A stretch of 35,610 bases of DNA, from assembly GCA_947631645.1 (NCBI GenBank), contig CANRMD010000020.1:1-35610 (forward strand). Reading direction: 5' to 3'. A program made the position numbers and the translations under genes. Shown here piece after piece: positions 9,153-17,012 of this stretch; positions within the stretch are counted from its first letter, which is position 1, and each line of letters starts with the position of its first letter. The DNA is from Candidatus Gastranaerophilales bacterium. Its GTDB lineage: Bacteria; Cyanobacteriota; Vampirovibrionia; Gastranaerophilales; Gastranaerophilaceae. The notes beneath the pieces were generated by a model. It worked only from the letters and a program-made list of their open reading frames with translations, was not told where the DNA came from and did not search any database.

Positions 9153-10463
9153 CTATACAAATAAATGAGGCTGGGTGATAAAGTTATTATCAACCCTCTT
9201 TTTTAAGTTTCCCGTCGGCATATAATAAGGCGTTACCGTCATTATTTTTGCCGCGATATCGGGATAATAATATATGAATTTTAATTCGCTTTGTGTTAAT
9301 GGTTTTTGTGTATGAACATTTGCATAGCGTGCAAGTTCAAGAATGTTTCTTGCTTCATCTTCATCTTGAAATTCTATTTCCATTTTTTCATATACATTTC
9401 TAAAACCTTTAATCCCGCCATATTCTCCGGTTGTAATCATTCGGCCTGTTTCAACTATTTCAGGTTCTCCTCTTCCCAATTCCGCATAATCATATAATTC
9501 GTAATTGAGTCTGTCTTTTAAAGCTCCGTCGGCGTGAATACCTGATTCATGAGCAAATGCGTTAGCACCTGTTGCGGGCTGATTTATGGGTATCGGAATA
9601 CCAAAAGCATATGCAGTATATTTAGCAAGTTTCCATGTTTTTGATAAATCAATATTCGGATCAATTTCATACTTGCCGTGCATTCCGCTTGATTTTAATA
9701 CACCCAACAAACATGAAATCAGGTCTGCATTACCTGCCCTCTCTCCCATTCCGTTTATTGCGGTATTAATATATGCATTAACTCCCGCATCTATTGCGGC
9801 TTTAGCCCCCATAACGGAATTGCCCGCAGCCATTCCAAGGTCATTATGGAAATGCAGTTCTATATCCATTTTTGTCGCTTGTGCTATTTTTGAAATTCTT
9901 TCATAAGCACTTATTGGGTCGTCATATCCTAAAGTGTCGCAATATCTGAATTTTTTAGCTCCGTGTTTTTTTGCTTCCAAAGCAAAATCAATTAAATAAT
10001 CTATATCACTTCTTGATGCGTCTTCCGCATTTACACCTATATCTTGTGCTCCGCAAGCAATAGCCGTATCAAGTGCTTTGTTTGTCAATTTTATTATGTC
10101 ATCACGGGTCTTTTTTCCGCCGAATTTCCCTTTTATCATTTGGTCTGATGTTGAAACCGAAAGGTTTATGTATTTTAATCTCGGTACATTTTGGAAGGAT
10201 AAAAGTACATCTTCTTCAATACCTCGCATCCAGCCTGATAGCCTTGTTTTTGTAATGACTCCTCGGTCAACAAGCTCTAAATTTCCGTTTAAGTAATTTA
10301 TTTCATGTTTTGTAGTAGGGAAACCAAATTCGGATTGTGTTATTCCTAAATCATCCAGCATTAAGTTTATTATTGTTTTTTGCAGTTTTGCCAAACCTAA
10401 TCTTGATGTCTGTACTCCGTCCCTATTAGTTACATCTACAAAATATATGTATTTTTTCGGCAT
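9153..10463 (-). CDS. Re-citrate synthase
   Basis: This 436-residue DRE-TIM metallolyase belongs to the isopropylmalate/homocitrate synthase superfamily. Arg14-Asp15 (VDVTNRDGVQTS) and the metal HxH pair His204/His206 (LHFHNDLG) are present. The overall sequence (VDVTNRDGVQTSRLGLAK, SEFGFPTTKHE, GVNAEDASR, RYCDTLGYDDP, GMGERAGNADL, FAHESGIHADG) resembles the Re-face citrate synthases described in Clostridium kluyveri and Desulfovibrio, more than LeuA or NifV as I remember them. The enzyme would condense oxaloacetate and acetyl-CoA. It heads an operon with aconitase-type subunits and NAD-IDH, the exact set for making 2-oxoglutarate and glutamate anaerobically. No leucine regulatory domain (LeuA_dimer) is visible. 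Homocitrate synthase remains a possible alternative. Confidence 0.82.
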   Translation of the reverse strand: MPKKYIYFVDVTNRDGVQTSRLGLAKLQKTIINLMLDDLGITQSEFGFPTTKHEINYLNGNLELVDRGVITKTRLSGWMRGIEEDVLLSFQNVPRLKYINLSVSTSDQMIKGKFGGKKTRDDIIKLTNKALDTAIACGAQDIGVNAEDASRSDIDYLIDFALEAKKHGAKKFRYCDTLGYDDPISAYERISKIAQATKMDIELHFHNDLGMAAGNSVMGAKAAIDAGVNAYINTAINGMGERAGNADLISCLLGVLKSSGMHGKYEIDPNIDLSKTWKLAKYTAYAFGIPIPINQPATGANAFAHESGIHADGALKDRLNYELYDYAELGRGEPEIVETGRMITTGEYGGIKGFRNVYEKMEIEFQDEDEARNILELARYANVHTQKPLTQSELKFIYYYPDIAAKIMTVTPYYMPTGNLKKRVDNNFITQPHLFV

Positions 10464-10492
10464 AATAATTCCCTTTTTAAACTATAAAAACT

Positions 10493-10501
10493 ATTATAAC
10501 A
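10493..10501 (-). promoter_or_regulatory. Extended -10 promoter of the citrate operon
   Basis: On the minus strand TGTTATAAT forms a perfect extended -10 (TGn-TATAAT). It lies about 30 bp before the ATG of the citrate synthase gene. No good -35 box is seen, as is usual for extended -10 sites. A GGG-containing ribosome site follows. Confidence 0.55.
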
Positions 10502-10531
10502 CATATTTTAATGTCTTTATATAAATTTAAT

Positions 10532-11458
10532 TTAAGTATCTAATTCTTTGATTTTGTTATATATTTTACTGTTTTCGGGTGTATTTATATTGTATTTTTT
10601 ACCTAATTTTATTATTGTACCTGCAAATATATCAACTTCGGTTTTTCTTTTGGCTTTTATATCTTGAAGCATAGATGGAGTAGCATCTTCAAGTTCATTA
10701 AATAAAAAATTAACGGCAGATTCATAAATTTCTTTGCTTGCTTTAATACCTTCTTTTTCCGCTATTAAAAAAGCTTCATACATCAAATCTTTAAGCTTCT
10801 TAGAAAGTATTTTATCTTTTCTTATTTCTTTCAAAGTTAATCCTGTTACGGCACTAAGCTGGTTAATTCCTACATTTATTATAAATTTTTTCCAATACTC
10901 TTCTTGTATATTGTCACAAACTTCGTAGTCTATTTTTGCATTCTCAAAAAAAGTTGTGACTTCTTTAAGTGTTTCTTTTTCAAGCCCGCCTATTACAAGT
11001 TTATAAGTTCCGTCTTGAGTAATTTTTCTTCCCTCTCTTATACAGGAATGTCCTATATAAAAACAGGTTAAAATGTTTTCTTTTTTATAAAATTTACTTA
11101 TTACGTTCTCGCTGTGTATACCGTTTAAAAGAGAAATAAAAAGAGTTTTTTCCGTTACAAAATTTTTAATTTCTTTTACTGCCTTATTTAATCCGTCAGC
11201 TTTAGTTGCAATTATTATTAAGTCGGCTTTAAAATCGTTATTATCCGGCAAAATATAATCAAATTCATATTCTTTTGAGTTAAATGAAGTTTTGCATTTT
11301 TTATATTTATCTAAACGATTTTTGTCTACAAGAATTTTTAACTCTGCGGAATTAGAATCTTTAATTTTGCTTGCACATAAACATCCTAAACCACCTAAAC
11401 CGCAAATTAGTACTTTTTTAATCTTATTTGTATCTGGTTCTTCTTTTGTATTCATCAT
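10532..11458 (-). CDS. panE: 2-dehydropantoate 2-reductase (ketopantoate reductase) family
   Basis: This 308-residue ApbA/PanE-family oxidoreductase reduces ketopantoate to pantoate with NADPH on the way to coenzyme A. The N-terminal Rossmann motif GLGGLG is at residues 20-25. The C-terminal helical domain has the family blocks YWKKFIINVGINQLSA, with catalytic-type Lys and Asn, and a late DIKAKRKTEVD...NINTPENSKIYNKI stretch. The start overlaps the upstream gene by 35 bp and has no clear ribosome site, so it is probably translated by coupling. Length is normal for the family. Some paralogs of this family act on other 2-oxo acids, so the exact substrate is uncertain. Confidence 0.8.
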   Translation of the reverse strand: MMNTKEEPDTNKIKKVLICGLGGLGCLCASKIKDSNSAELKILVDKNRLDKYKKCKTSFNSKEYEFDYILPDNNDFKADLIIIATKADGLNKAVKEIKNFVTEKTLFISLLNGIHSENVISKFYKKENILTCFYIGHSCIREGRKITQDGTYKLVIGGLEKETLKEVTTFFENAKIDYEVCDNIQEEYWKKFIINVGINQLSAVTGLTLKEIRKDKILSKKLKDLMYEAFLIAEKEGIKASKEIYESAVNFLFNELEDATPSMLQDIKAKRKTEVDIFAGTIIKLGKKYNINTPENSKIYNKIKELDT

Positions 11459-11912
11459 AAGTTAAGTTTGTGATTTTCCCTTTAAAAAAACCTAATAAAA
11501 TCACAATTAATAAAAATATTACATCCAAAAATGTTGCAAATGAAGTTATACTTGCAACTGAAATTGGCAGTTGAGGGTTTTTCCATTGGCAATAAATAGC
11601 AATAATTTGTACAAATACTATAAATTTAAGAATAGAAGAAATGTTTTTATATAATTTAGTTTCTCTTTCACCGCTTACATCAAAAAGTCGTCTGTCTATA
11701 AGTGCAAAAAAGGTTATTAAATAAATAGCAAAAACAAAATATAATATAATCTTTGCTACCCATTCATATGTTTCTGTTCTTGCATTAGGTATAATGTAAT
11801 TTTGAAATATGACATTTGTAAATAAAGTAATTATTCCTAAAATTACAATATTAATAAAATACCATTTTCTGCCTATTGCATTATTAGAAGCAAAAAGTCT
11901 GTCATCACTCAT
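11424..11912 (-). CDS. DUF805-like small membrane protein
   Basis: This 162-residue protein has about four predicted membrane helices. GRKWYFIN near the N-terminus and DRRLFD after the second helix resemble the GRisRkeYW and kRLHD signatures of DUF805 proteins. The function of that family is unknown. AGAGG precedes the ATG. It is related in layout to the neighbour at 11962-12420 and probably arose with it by duplication. Its 3' end overlaps the panE-like gene. Confidence 0.65.
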   Translation of the reverse strand: MSDDRLFASNNAIGRKWYFINIVILGIITLFTNVIFQNYIIPNARTETYEWVAKIILYFVFAIYLITFFALIDRRLFDVSGERETKLYKNISSILKFIVFVQIIAIYCQWKNPQLPISVASITSFATFLDVIFLLIVILLGFFKGKITNLTYDEYKRRTRYK

Positions 11913-11961
11913 AAAATAACCTCTGTATTGATAATTAGTATATATTATTATTTGTTTGTTT

Positions 11962-12420
11962 TCAATTACTTTTTATAAAACAAAAGACAACGGATGAAAT
12001 AAAAGCTATCGGTAAAACTATAAAGAATACAATAATATCTAAAATATTAATTAAAAATGGCATTATATCAAGAAAATATCTTATACAAAATATATAAAGC
12101 ACGGGTAAAACATATAAAAATACGAATACCCTTCTCATTATTAAATTAAACTTATATGACTTGTATACGGAAAAATCAGCAATTCTTCTGTATATAACGG
12201 ATAATGCCGATAATAAAACAACAAATTTTAATAAATCCGCCATAAAAATTAAAATTGTTAAAAGAATTTTATATCTTATAAAATCCGAAAAATTTTCAAA
12301 ATGAATAAAAGATAAACCGATATAAATCGCAGACAGTATAAGCATGTTAATTATGTAGTTTTTTCTGCTTATAGAGCCTTGATAACTGAAAAAGTCATTG
12401 TTTGATTCTCTTTGAGCCAT
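11962..12420 (-). CDS. DUF805-like small membrane protein
   Basis: This 152-residue protein has about four membrane helices. FFSYQGSISRKNYIINML at the N-terminus fits the DUF805 start (GxISRxxY), and YRRIADFS takes the place of the RLHD motif. Its function is unknown. AAGGAT precedes the ATG, and the gene begins 8 bp after the thioredoxin stop, so the two are co-transcribed. Confidence 0.65.
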   Translation of the reverse strand: MAQRESNNDFFSYQGSISRKNYIINMLILSAIYIGLSFIHFENFSDFIRYKILLTILIFMADLLKFVVLLSALSVIYRRIADFSVYKSYKFNLIMRRVFVFLYVLPVLYIFCIRYFLDIMPFLINILDIIVFFIVLPIAFISSVVFCFIKSN

Positions 12421-12428
12421 AAATATCC

Positions 12429-12752
12429 TTACAAATGTTTGTCTAAATTTGATGAAATTACTGACTTGGGAACAATATTAACAATACGTTCAACAGGTTC
12501 ACCGTTTTTAAAAATTATTAAACATGGAACTCCTATAATGGAATAATTTTGAGCGGTTTTAATATTTTCATCAGCTTTTATTTTTGTGAACTTGACTTTG
12601 TCTTTATATTCTTCTGCCAGTTCTTCAATAACAGGAGTGAGTTTTCGACAAGGTCCGCACCAAGTTGCCCAAAAATCAACAAGTGTAAGTTTTTCTTCAT
12701 TTAAAACTTCCTGTTCAAAATTTTCATCATTAATCTCTGTAACTAAAGTCAT
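12429..12752 (-). CDS. trxA: Thioredoxin
   Basis: This 107-residue cytoplasmic thioredoxin has the active site WCGPC (Cys32, Cys35) and the cis-proline block IIGVPCLIIFKNG. It reduces protein disulfides and supplies ribonucleotide reductase and peroxidases. I chose the ATG at 12752 because GGAGA lies 8 bp upstream and the product then starts like standard thioredoxins; the longer frame from 12794 adds 14 residues with no ribosome site. An extra Cys follows the cis-proline (VPC). It is the first gene of a row with two membrane proteins and the panE-like gene. Confidence 0.92.
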   Translation of the reverse strand: MTLVTEINDENFEQEVLNEEKLTLVDFWATWCGPCRKLTPVIEELAEEYKDKVKFTKIKADENIKTAQNYSIIGVPCLIIFKNGEPVERIVNIVPKSVISSNLDKHL

Positions 12753-12870
12753 AATAATTTCTCCATAATCTGCCAATTTATAAATAATACGCAAATGAAT
12801 TAAAGTAAATTGTCAGAGTATGGGATTATAATAACGGAATATAAAATAAATGGCAAAAAATAAATTTTTC

Positions 12871-12899
12871 TTGACAATGTGGTATGTCCTTTATATTAT
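12871..12899 (+). promoter_or_regulatory. Sigma-70 promoter of the tRNA-tuf operon
   Basis: TTGACA (12871-12876), a 17-bp spacer and TATTAT (12894-12899) form a near-consensus promoter. The first tRNA begins 20 bp downstream. It probably drives the tRNAs and perhaps tuf. Confidence 0.85.
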
Positions 12900-12919
12900 A
12901 CAAGAAGCGTATTAAATAC

Positions 12920-12991
12920 GCCGGTGTAGCTCAACGGTAGAGCAACGGTTTTGTAAACCGTAGGTTGTAGGTTCGATTCCTATCACCGGCT
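12920..12991 (+). tRNA. tRNA-Thr(TGT)
   Basis: The acceptor stem GCCGGTG pairs with CACCGGC. The anticodon stem ACGGT/ACCGT holds the loop TTTGTAA with anticodon TGT. The T-arm GTTCGATTC is canonical. CCA is not encoded. It is the first gene of the tRNA-tuf cluster. Confidence 0.95.
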
Positions 12992-13020
12992 ATTTATAGA
13001 TTGTACATTATATGAAAAAT

Positions 13021-13103
13021 GGGTAGATGGCCGAGTGGCTAAAGGCGACAGACTGTAAATCTGTTGACGCGAGTCTACGGTGGTTCGAATCCACCTCTGC
13101 CCA
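13021..13103 (+). tRNA. tRNA-Tyr(GTA)
   Basis: The acceptor stem GGGTAGA pairs with TCTGCCC (one G-T pair). The anticodon loop CTGTAAA gives anticodon GTA. A long class II variable arm (GACGCGAGTC region) is present, as in bacterial tRNA-Tyr. CCA is not encoded. Confidence 0.95.
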
Positions 13104-13135
13104 TTTATAATAAGTCGGAAAATCGACTAAAATGA

Positions 13136-13334
13136 GCCCTTGTGGCACTCTGCCGACGACGCTTTAGTCGTAGTTGAGTATAAACGAAACGTACGAATAA
13201 AGTGTGTGCAGACGGCGTAAAAAATCGAACGTAAGTTCTGATTTTTGAGCCGTCCAGCTAAACGATTAAGTATCGTCCGAGGAGAGGAAGCACTCCCGTA
13301 GGGAGTAAGCGGCAACAGGCTCGAAATCAAATGA
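13136..13334 (+). repeat. tRNA-Thr-derived repeat, unit A (199 bp, expanded)
   Basis: This unit begins with the first 11 bases of tRNA-Thr(GGT) (GCCCTTGTGGC) and ends with the same 3' block as units B and C (GAGGAGAGG, the ACTCCC-GTA-GGGAGT hairpin at 13292-13306, and GGCTCGAAATC). Where units B and C have a 21-nt hairpin, this copy has 119 nt (13160-13278). That stretch forms several hairpins: 13156-13171, a long one closed by GACGGC/GCCGTC at 13211-13254, and 13262-13276. The upstream 13104-13135 holds a small AGTCG/CGACT hairpin only. No gene is seen. Confidence 0.8.
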
Positions 13335-13441
13335 GCCCTTGTGGCGTAGTGACTCTGCCGACGAAAAAGATACAGTGTATCTTTTGAGGAGAGGAAGCAC
13401 TCCCGTAGGGAGTAAGCAGCAACAGGCTCGAAATTAAATGA
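13335..13441 (+). repeat. tRNA-Thr-derived tandem repeat, unit B (107 bp)
   Basis: The first 17 bases match the 5' end of tRNA-Thr(GGT) with one change. An inserted hairpin follows (AAAAGATAC-AGT-GTATCTTTT, 13365-13385). Then comes an AGC-ACTCCC-GTA-GGGAG element that matches the tRNA anticodon stem with its 7-nt loop cut to GTA. Last is a GGCTCGAAATC stretch resembling a decayed T-arm. The acceptor 3' strand is missing, so it cannot fold as a normal tRNA. Confidence 0.85.
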
Positions 13442-13548
13442 GCCCTTGTGGCACAGTGACTCTGCCGACGAAAAAGATACAGTGTATCTTTTGAGGAGAG
13501 GTAGCACTCCCGTAGGGAGTAAGCGACAACAGGCTCGAAATCAAATGA
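13442..13548 (+). repeat. tRNA-Thr-derived tandem repeat, unit C (107 bp)
   Basis: This is a nearly identical copy of unit B at exactly 107 bp spacing, directly abutting the intact tRNA-Thr(GGT). It has the same 5' tRNA head (16 of 17 bases), the inserted hairpin at 13472-13492, the truncated anticodon-stem hairpin at 13506-13520 and the T-arm-like tail. It also has GGTAGC before ACTCCC, as in the true tRNA. Confidence 0.85.
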
Positions 13549-13620
13549 GCCCTTGTGGCGCAGTGGTAGCGCACTCCCTTGGTAAGGGAGAGGCCACGGG
13601 TTCAAGTCCCGTCAAGGGCT
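13549..13620 (+). tRNA. tRNA-Thr(GGT)
   Basis: The acceptor stem GCCCTTG pairs with CAAGGGC. The anticodon stem CTCCC/GGGAG holds the loop TTGGTAA, giving anticodon GGT. The T-arm GGGTTCAAGTCCC is canonical. It lies 66 bp upstream of tuf, as thrT does before tufB in E. coli. Confidence 0.95.
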
Positions 13621-13673
13621 TTTAAAATCACCTAAAATAAAAAATAGGATATAGTAGAATAATTACAGAAAAA

Positions 13674-13689
13674 GGAGTTTAAACTCATG
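13674..13689 (+). promoter_or_regulatory. tuf ribosome binding site inside a 12-bp palindrome
   Basis: The GGAG ribosome site (13674-13677) runs into a perfect palindrome GAGTTTAAACTC (13675-13686) that ends directly at the ATG. In RNA it could fold as a 4-bp stem with a TTAA loop and partly mask the site. Any regulatory role is inference. Confidence 0.5.
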
Positions 13690-14895
13690 GCACGCGAAAA
13701 GTTTGAAAGAAACAAACCGCACGTTAACATTGGTACCGTTGGACACGTTGACCACGGTAAAACAACGTTAACTGCAGCAATCACATCTTGTATGGCAGCT
13801 GTTGGTAAAGCTCAAGCTAAAAAGTTTGATGAAATCGACGCAGCTCCGGAAGAAAAAGCTAGAGGTATTACAATCTCTACAGCACACGTAGAATATGAAA
13901 CTGATGCTAGACACTATGCACACGTTGACTGCCCAGGGCACGCTGACTATGTTAAAAACATGATTACAGGTGCTGCTCAAATGGATGGTGCAATCCTCGT
14001 TATTGCAGCTACAGACGGTGCAATGCCTCAGACAAGAGAACACATCTTACTTGCTCGTCAGGTTGGTGTTCCGAAATTAGTTGTTTTCATGAACAAATGC
14101 GATATGGTTGAAGACGAAGAATTACTTGAACTTGTTGAAATGGAAGCAAGAGAATTATTAACAAAATATGAATTCGACGGTGACAATACTCCATTCATTA
14201 AAGGTTCTGCTTTAAAAGCTTTGGAAGCTGTTCAAGCTAATCCTTCAATCACTCGTGGTCAAGATAAATGGGTTGATAAAATTTGGGAACTTATGGATGC
14301 AGTTGACTCTTGGATCCCGACTCCTGAACGTGACGTTGACCAACCGTTCTTGATGCCTATTGAAGACGTATTCTCTATCACAGGTCGTGGTACTGTTGCT
14401 ACAGGAAGAGTTGAACGTGGTAAAGTTAAAGTAGGTCAGGAAGTTGAAATCGTTGGTTTCGGCGAAACAAAGAAAACAACCGTTACCGGTGTTGAAATGT
14501 TCAGAAAACTTCTTGATGAAGGTATCGCAGGTGATAACATCGGTACTTTATTAAGAGGTGTTGATAAAACTGATGTTCAAAGAGGTCAAGTATTAGCAGC
14601 TCCCGGTTCTATTAAACCTCATACTAAATTTACTGCTAACGTTTACGTTTTAACTAAGGATGAAGGCGGTCGTCATACTCCTTTCTTCCCGGGTTACAGA
14701 CCTCAGTTCTACATCAGAACAACTGACGTTACAGGCTCAATCAAATTCGACGGCGAAATGGTAATGCCCGGTGATAACGTTGTTATGGATGTTGAATTAA
14801 TAGCTCCTGTTGCTATTGAACAAGGTATGAGATTCGCTATCAGAGAAGGCGGACGTACCGTTGGTGCAGGTGTTGTTGATAAAATTATCGGTTAA
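13687..14895 (+). CDS. tuf: Elongation factor Tu
   Basis: This 402-residue translation GTPase delivers aminoacyl-tRNA to the ribosome. G1 GHVDHGKT (residues 18-25), G3 DCPGH (about 80-84) and G4 NKCD (about 135-138) are intact. The domain 2 block [13 protein letters not shown] and the C-terminal [10 protein letters not shown] are present. The length is normal with a short insertion in domain 1, as in cyanobacterial EF-Tu. The gene follows tRNA-Thr(GGT), not fusA, and is followed by a terminator rather than tRNA-Trp-secE-nusG. It thus keeps the tufB-type tRNA context without the rpl segment. Codon choice looks more regular than in its neighbours, as expected for a highly expressed gene. Confidence 0.98.
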   Translation: MAREKFERNKPHVNIGTVGHVDHGKTTLTAAITSCMAAVGKAQAKKFDEIDAAPEEKARGITISTAHVEYETDARHYAHVDCPGHADYVKNMITGAAQMDGAILVIAATDGAMPQTREHILLARQVGVPKLVVFMNKCDMVEDEELLELVEMEARELLTKYEFDGDNTPFIKGSALKALEAVQANPSITRGQDKWVDKIWELMDAVDSWIPTPERDVDQPFLMPIEDVFSITGRGTVATGRVERGKVKVGQEVEIVGFGETKKTTVTGVEMFRKLLDEGIAGDNIGTLLRGVDKTDVQRGQVLAAPGSIKPHTKFTANVYVLTKDEGGRHTPFFPGYRPQFYIRTTDVTGSIKFDGEMVMPGDNVVMDVELIAPVAIEQGMRFAIREGGRTVGAGVVDKIIG

Positions 14896-14919
14896 TATAA
14901 TTTTTATTAATTTGATTTA

Positions 14920-14951
14920 TAAGCCTGAAGTTATCTTCAGGCTTATTTTTT
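14920..14951 (+). terminator. Intrinsic terminator after tuf
   Basis: An 11-bp stem (TAAGCCTGAAG / CTTCAGGCTTA) with a TTAT loop is followed by a run of T. It ends the tRNA-tuf operon. Confidence 0.93.
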
Positions 14952-15032
14952 GTAAATTATTTTTAATATACTGGCAAAAAATTACTTTTTGATATTTTTG
15001 ATTGCATGTAAGGTATAGTTAAGAGATTTAAT

Positions 15033-16946
15033 GTGAAAATTTTACCCGTTAATAATTTTAATAATCCGTTTAATTTGGTTAATAATAAAATACGGCCTAA
15101 ACATACAATAGATAAAAGTGAAAGTTTTAATTTTGGCTTTGACTCCATTAGTTTTTCAGGCAAAAAATATGATGCCGATGATATTGAAAACCCTACTTAT
15201 CACTGTGCATATTGCGGTTGTAAAGTATATAATCAAGCACAAATTGATTCAATTGCAAAAGAAATTTTACAATCTCGTGCAAGTCGTCTAGAAGGTAAAG
15301 TAAAAAGTGTTCTTGAAAAATTGGAGGGAGCTAAAAATGCACAAGATATTGCTTTGGCTAAAAGATTGGAAAATGATGAACAAATAAAATTCTTTAAAAA
15401 TTTCCTTGATATTTCGGAGAAAAAATCTTTTATGCGGGGAGATGCAATATTTGAGCAAGTTTATAATCTTGATAGTGATGAAGCTTTAGATTTGTTAGTT
15501 AAGAATATGACACCTTTATTGAGGACGGTCGATCATGTTTCTCCTCAAAACGAAGATAAAGATAATAATAATTCGGATGTTAATTTGGTTGAAGCTTGTT
15601 ATTGCTGTAATCATGATTTAAAAAAAGGTGCTTCATTTAGTGAATTTTACGCAATTTTCCCGTCAATAAAAAACAATATGCCTCAAGATAAATTTAATTA
15701 TGCTGTTTCATCTGTTTTAGATTCATCTCAATCGAGTATAACGCATAGAATTTCTGCTCAAAGTATGCTTAAACTTATCGGCAGATTATTTATTCAAAGA
15801 ACAGAAGCATATAATTATTTGCAATCTATTGATCACAGAATTAAAGGTTGCCAATCTTCGGTTCAAGAAGCTATAGATACTTGCAGAGGTGAAATTCAGG
15901 AAAAAAATAATGAAGTAGCTGATTTACGCTCTAAGCTGGATAAATTAATGCAAGATCCCGAATATGTTGCTTTACTGAACAGAAATGGGCTTGTTAGTAA
16001 ATTGGAGTCGCAAAATACGGCTTTAGATTCTTTAAGATTCAGATGGCAAAAAACAAGCGATGCTATTAATGAATTACAAAATCCGTCTAAAAATAAGAAA
16101 TCTCAAGCTAAAATGACTGATAAAGAAAAAGAAGATAAAATTACTTTATTAAAAGGAAGTTTATCTTCTTTAAGTGTACAAATTGAAAAACAGAAAGAAC
16201 TTGTCACTGCTACAGAGTTGGAAATATTGGAACAGGATGAAAAATTCCCTACTATTGATATGCTGCAACAGGAAAAAAATAGAGCAGAGGCAATTGCAAA
16301 AGCACATATTGCACTTGCATCAGAAAGGGCTGCTCTTGAAAAGAAAAGAACGGAAAAAACTCAATTAGAAGAACAAGAAGCTCAATTATCCGCTCAAATT
16401 GAAAAGATGCCTCAAAATTCAGCTTCTTTTAATGCTAATGAGTATTCTGAAAATGAACATAGTTTATATTCTCACTATCTTGATTTAATCGAAGCTATTA
16501 AATATATTGATGAACATCCTAACGGCGGTAGTGTTAAATCTATTATAAAAGATTCCGCTAAAAAATCTATTTTGTCAGAAATTGCAAACTTAGAAAAAGA
16601 AGATATTATAGGACATTACATAACCTCTGTTCGAAGAAAAGACTTGGAACAACAGCTTGCAAAAATCAGAAAATCTATTGAAGCTCTTTGTGCGTCTATC
16701 TCAGAAAGTGAAAAAGCTTGTGAAAAATATGAAAAAGACAGTTCTCCTATGGGATATGAAGAAGTGCAAGAAAAAATAGCTTCTTTATCCGAAACAATGA
16801 GAAGACTTAATGAAAAATCCGTTTCCGTTAAAATCCCTCAATATATTAATACTATTAATATGGAAATAGCACTGCTTCAAAATACTATTGATGAATTATC
16901 TAAAAAAAATCAGGAAATAGATTCTGCCTTTAACGTTACTGTTTAA
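15033..16946 (+). CDS. HNH-nuclease-like protein with long coiled coils
   Basis: This 637-residue protein starts with GTG; no better start is near and the ribosome site is weak. The N-terminus (MKILPVNNFN... then ISFSGKK at 39-45) has the short PVN...FxG pattern that I associate with Gastranaerophilales proteins. Cys58 and Cys61 (CAYCGC) and a block at 166-199 (VDHVSP with Asp167/His168, NLVEACYCCN with Cys189/Cys192 and Asn193, then Lys) form a textbook zinc-stabilised HNH motif. About 100 helical residues lie between the two cysteine pairs. Residues ~270-637 are mostly Glu/Gln/Lys/Ser-rich coiled coil. It may cut DNA or RNA, but partner and role are unknown. It stands alone, after the tuf terminator and 66 bp before a kinase gene. 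Confidence 0.7.
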   Translation: MKILPVNNFNNPFNLVNNKIRPKHTIDKSESFNFGFDSISFSGKKYDADDIENPTYHCAYCGCKVYNQAQIDSIAKEILQSRASRLEGKVKSVLEKLEGAKNAQDIALAKRLENDEQIKFFKNFLDISEKKSFMRGDAIFEQVYNLDSDEALDLLVKNMTPLLRTVDHVSPQNEDKDNNNSDVNLVEACYCCNHDLKKGASFSEFYAIFPSIKNNMPQDKFNYAVSSVLDSSQSSITHRISAQSMLKLIGRLFIQRTEAYNYLQSIDHRIKGCQSSVQEAIDTCRGEIQEKNNEVADLRSKLDKLMQDPEYVALLNRNGLVSKLESQNTALDSLRFRWQKTSDAINELQNPSKNKKSQAKMTDKEKEDKITLLKGSLSSLSVQIEKQKELVTATELEILEQDEKFPTIDMLQQEKNRAEAIAKAHIALASERAALEKKRTEKTQLEEQEAQLSAQIEKMPQNSASFNANEYSENEHSLYSHYLDLIEAIKYIDEHPNGGSVKSIIKDSAKKSILSEIANLEKEDIIGHYITSVRRKDLEQQLAKIRKSIEALCASISESEKACEKYEKDSSPMGYEEVQEKIASLSETMRRLNEKSVSVKIPQYINTINMEIALLQNTIDELSKKNQEIDSAFNVTV

Positions 16947-16976
16947 TATTTGTAAAATATTTGTCTTGAAGTGTAA

Positions 16977-16982
16977 TATAAT
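16977..16982 (+). promoter_or_regulatory. Possible -10 box of the two-component operon
   Basis: A perfect TATAAT lies 30 bp before the ATG of the kinase gene, in the 66-bp gap after the HNH gene. No convincing -35 box is present at normal spacing, so this is a weak call. Confidence 0.35.
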
Positions 16983-17012
16983 CTATCATTTTAATATGGA
17001 GTATGTTGTATA

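Noticed and set aside
6387-10463. Leucine operon leuACDB
   Set aside because: The dehydrogenase has IDH motifs, the synthase lacks a LeuA regulatory domain and resembles Re-citrate synthase, and the LeuD-like loop has Arg.
13136-13548. CRISPR array
   Set aside because: The 107-bp units are contiguous with no unique spacers, and they contain tRNA parts; no cas genes are near.
13104-13548. Degenerate tRNA-Gly in the expected glyT position
   Set aside because: No Gly anticodon stem-loop or acceptor pair could be found; the tRNA-like parts match tRNA-Thr.
13127-13605. Two overlapping minus-strand frames of 126 and 92 aa with repeated Ser/Leu/Arg-rich peptides
   Set aside because: They are translations of the tRNA-Thr-like repeats and of the antisense of tRNA-Thr(GGT); they have no ribosome sites and repeat with the 107-bp period.
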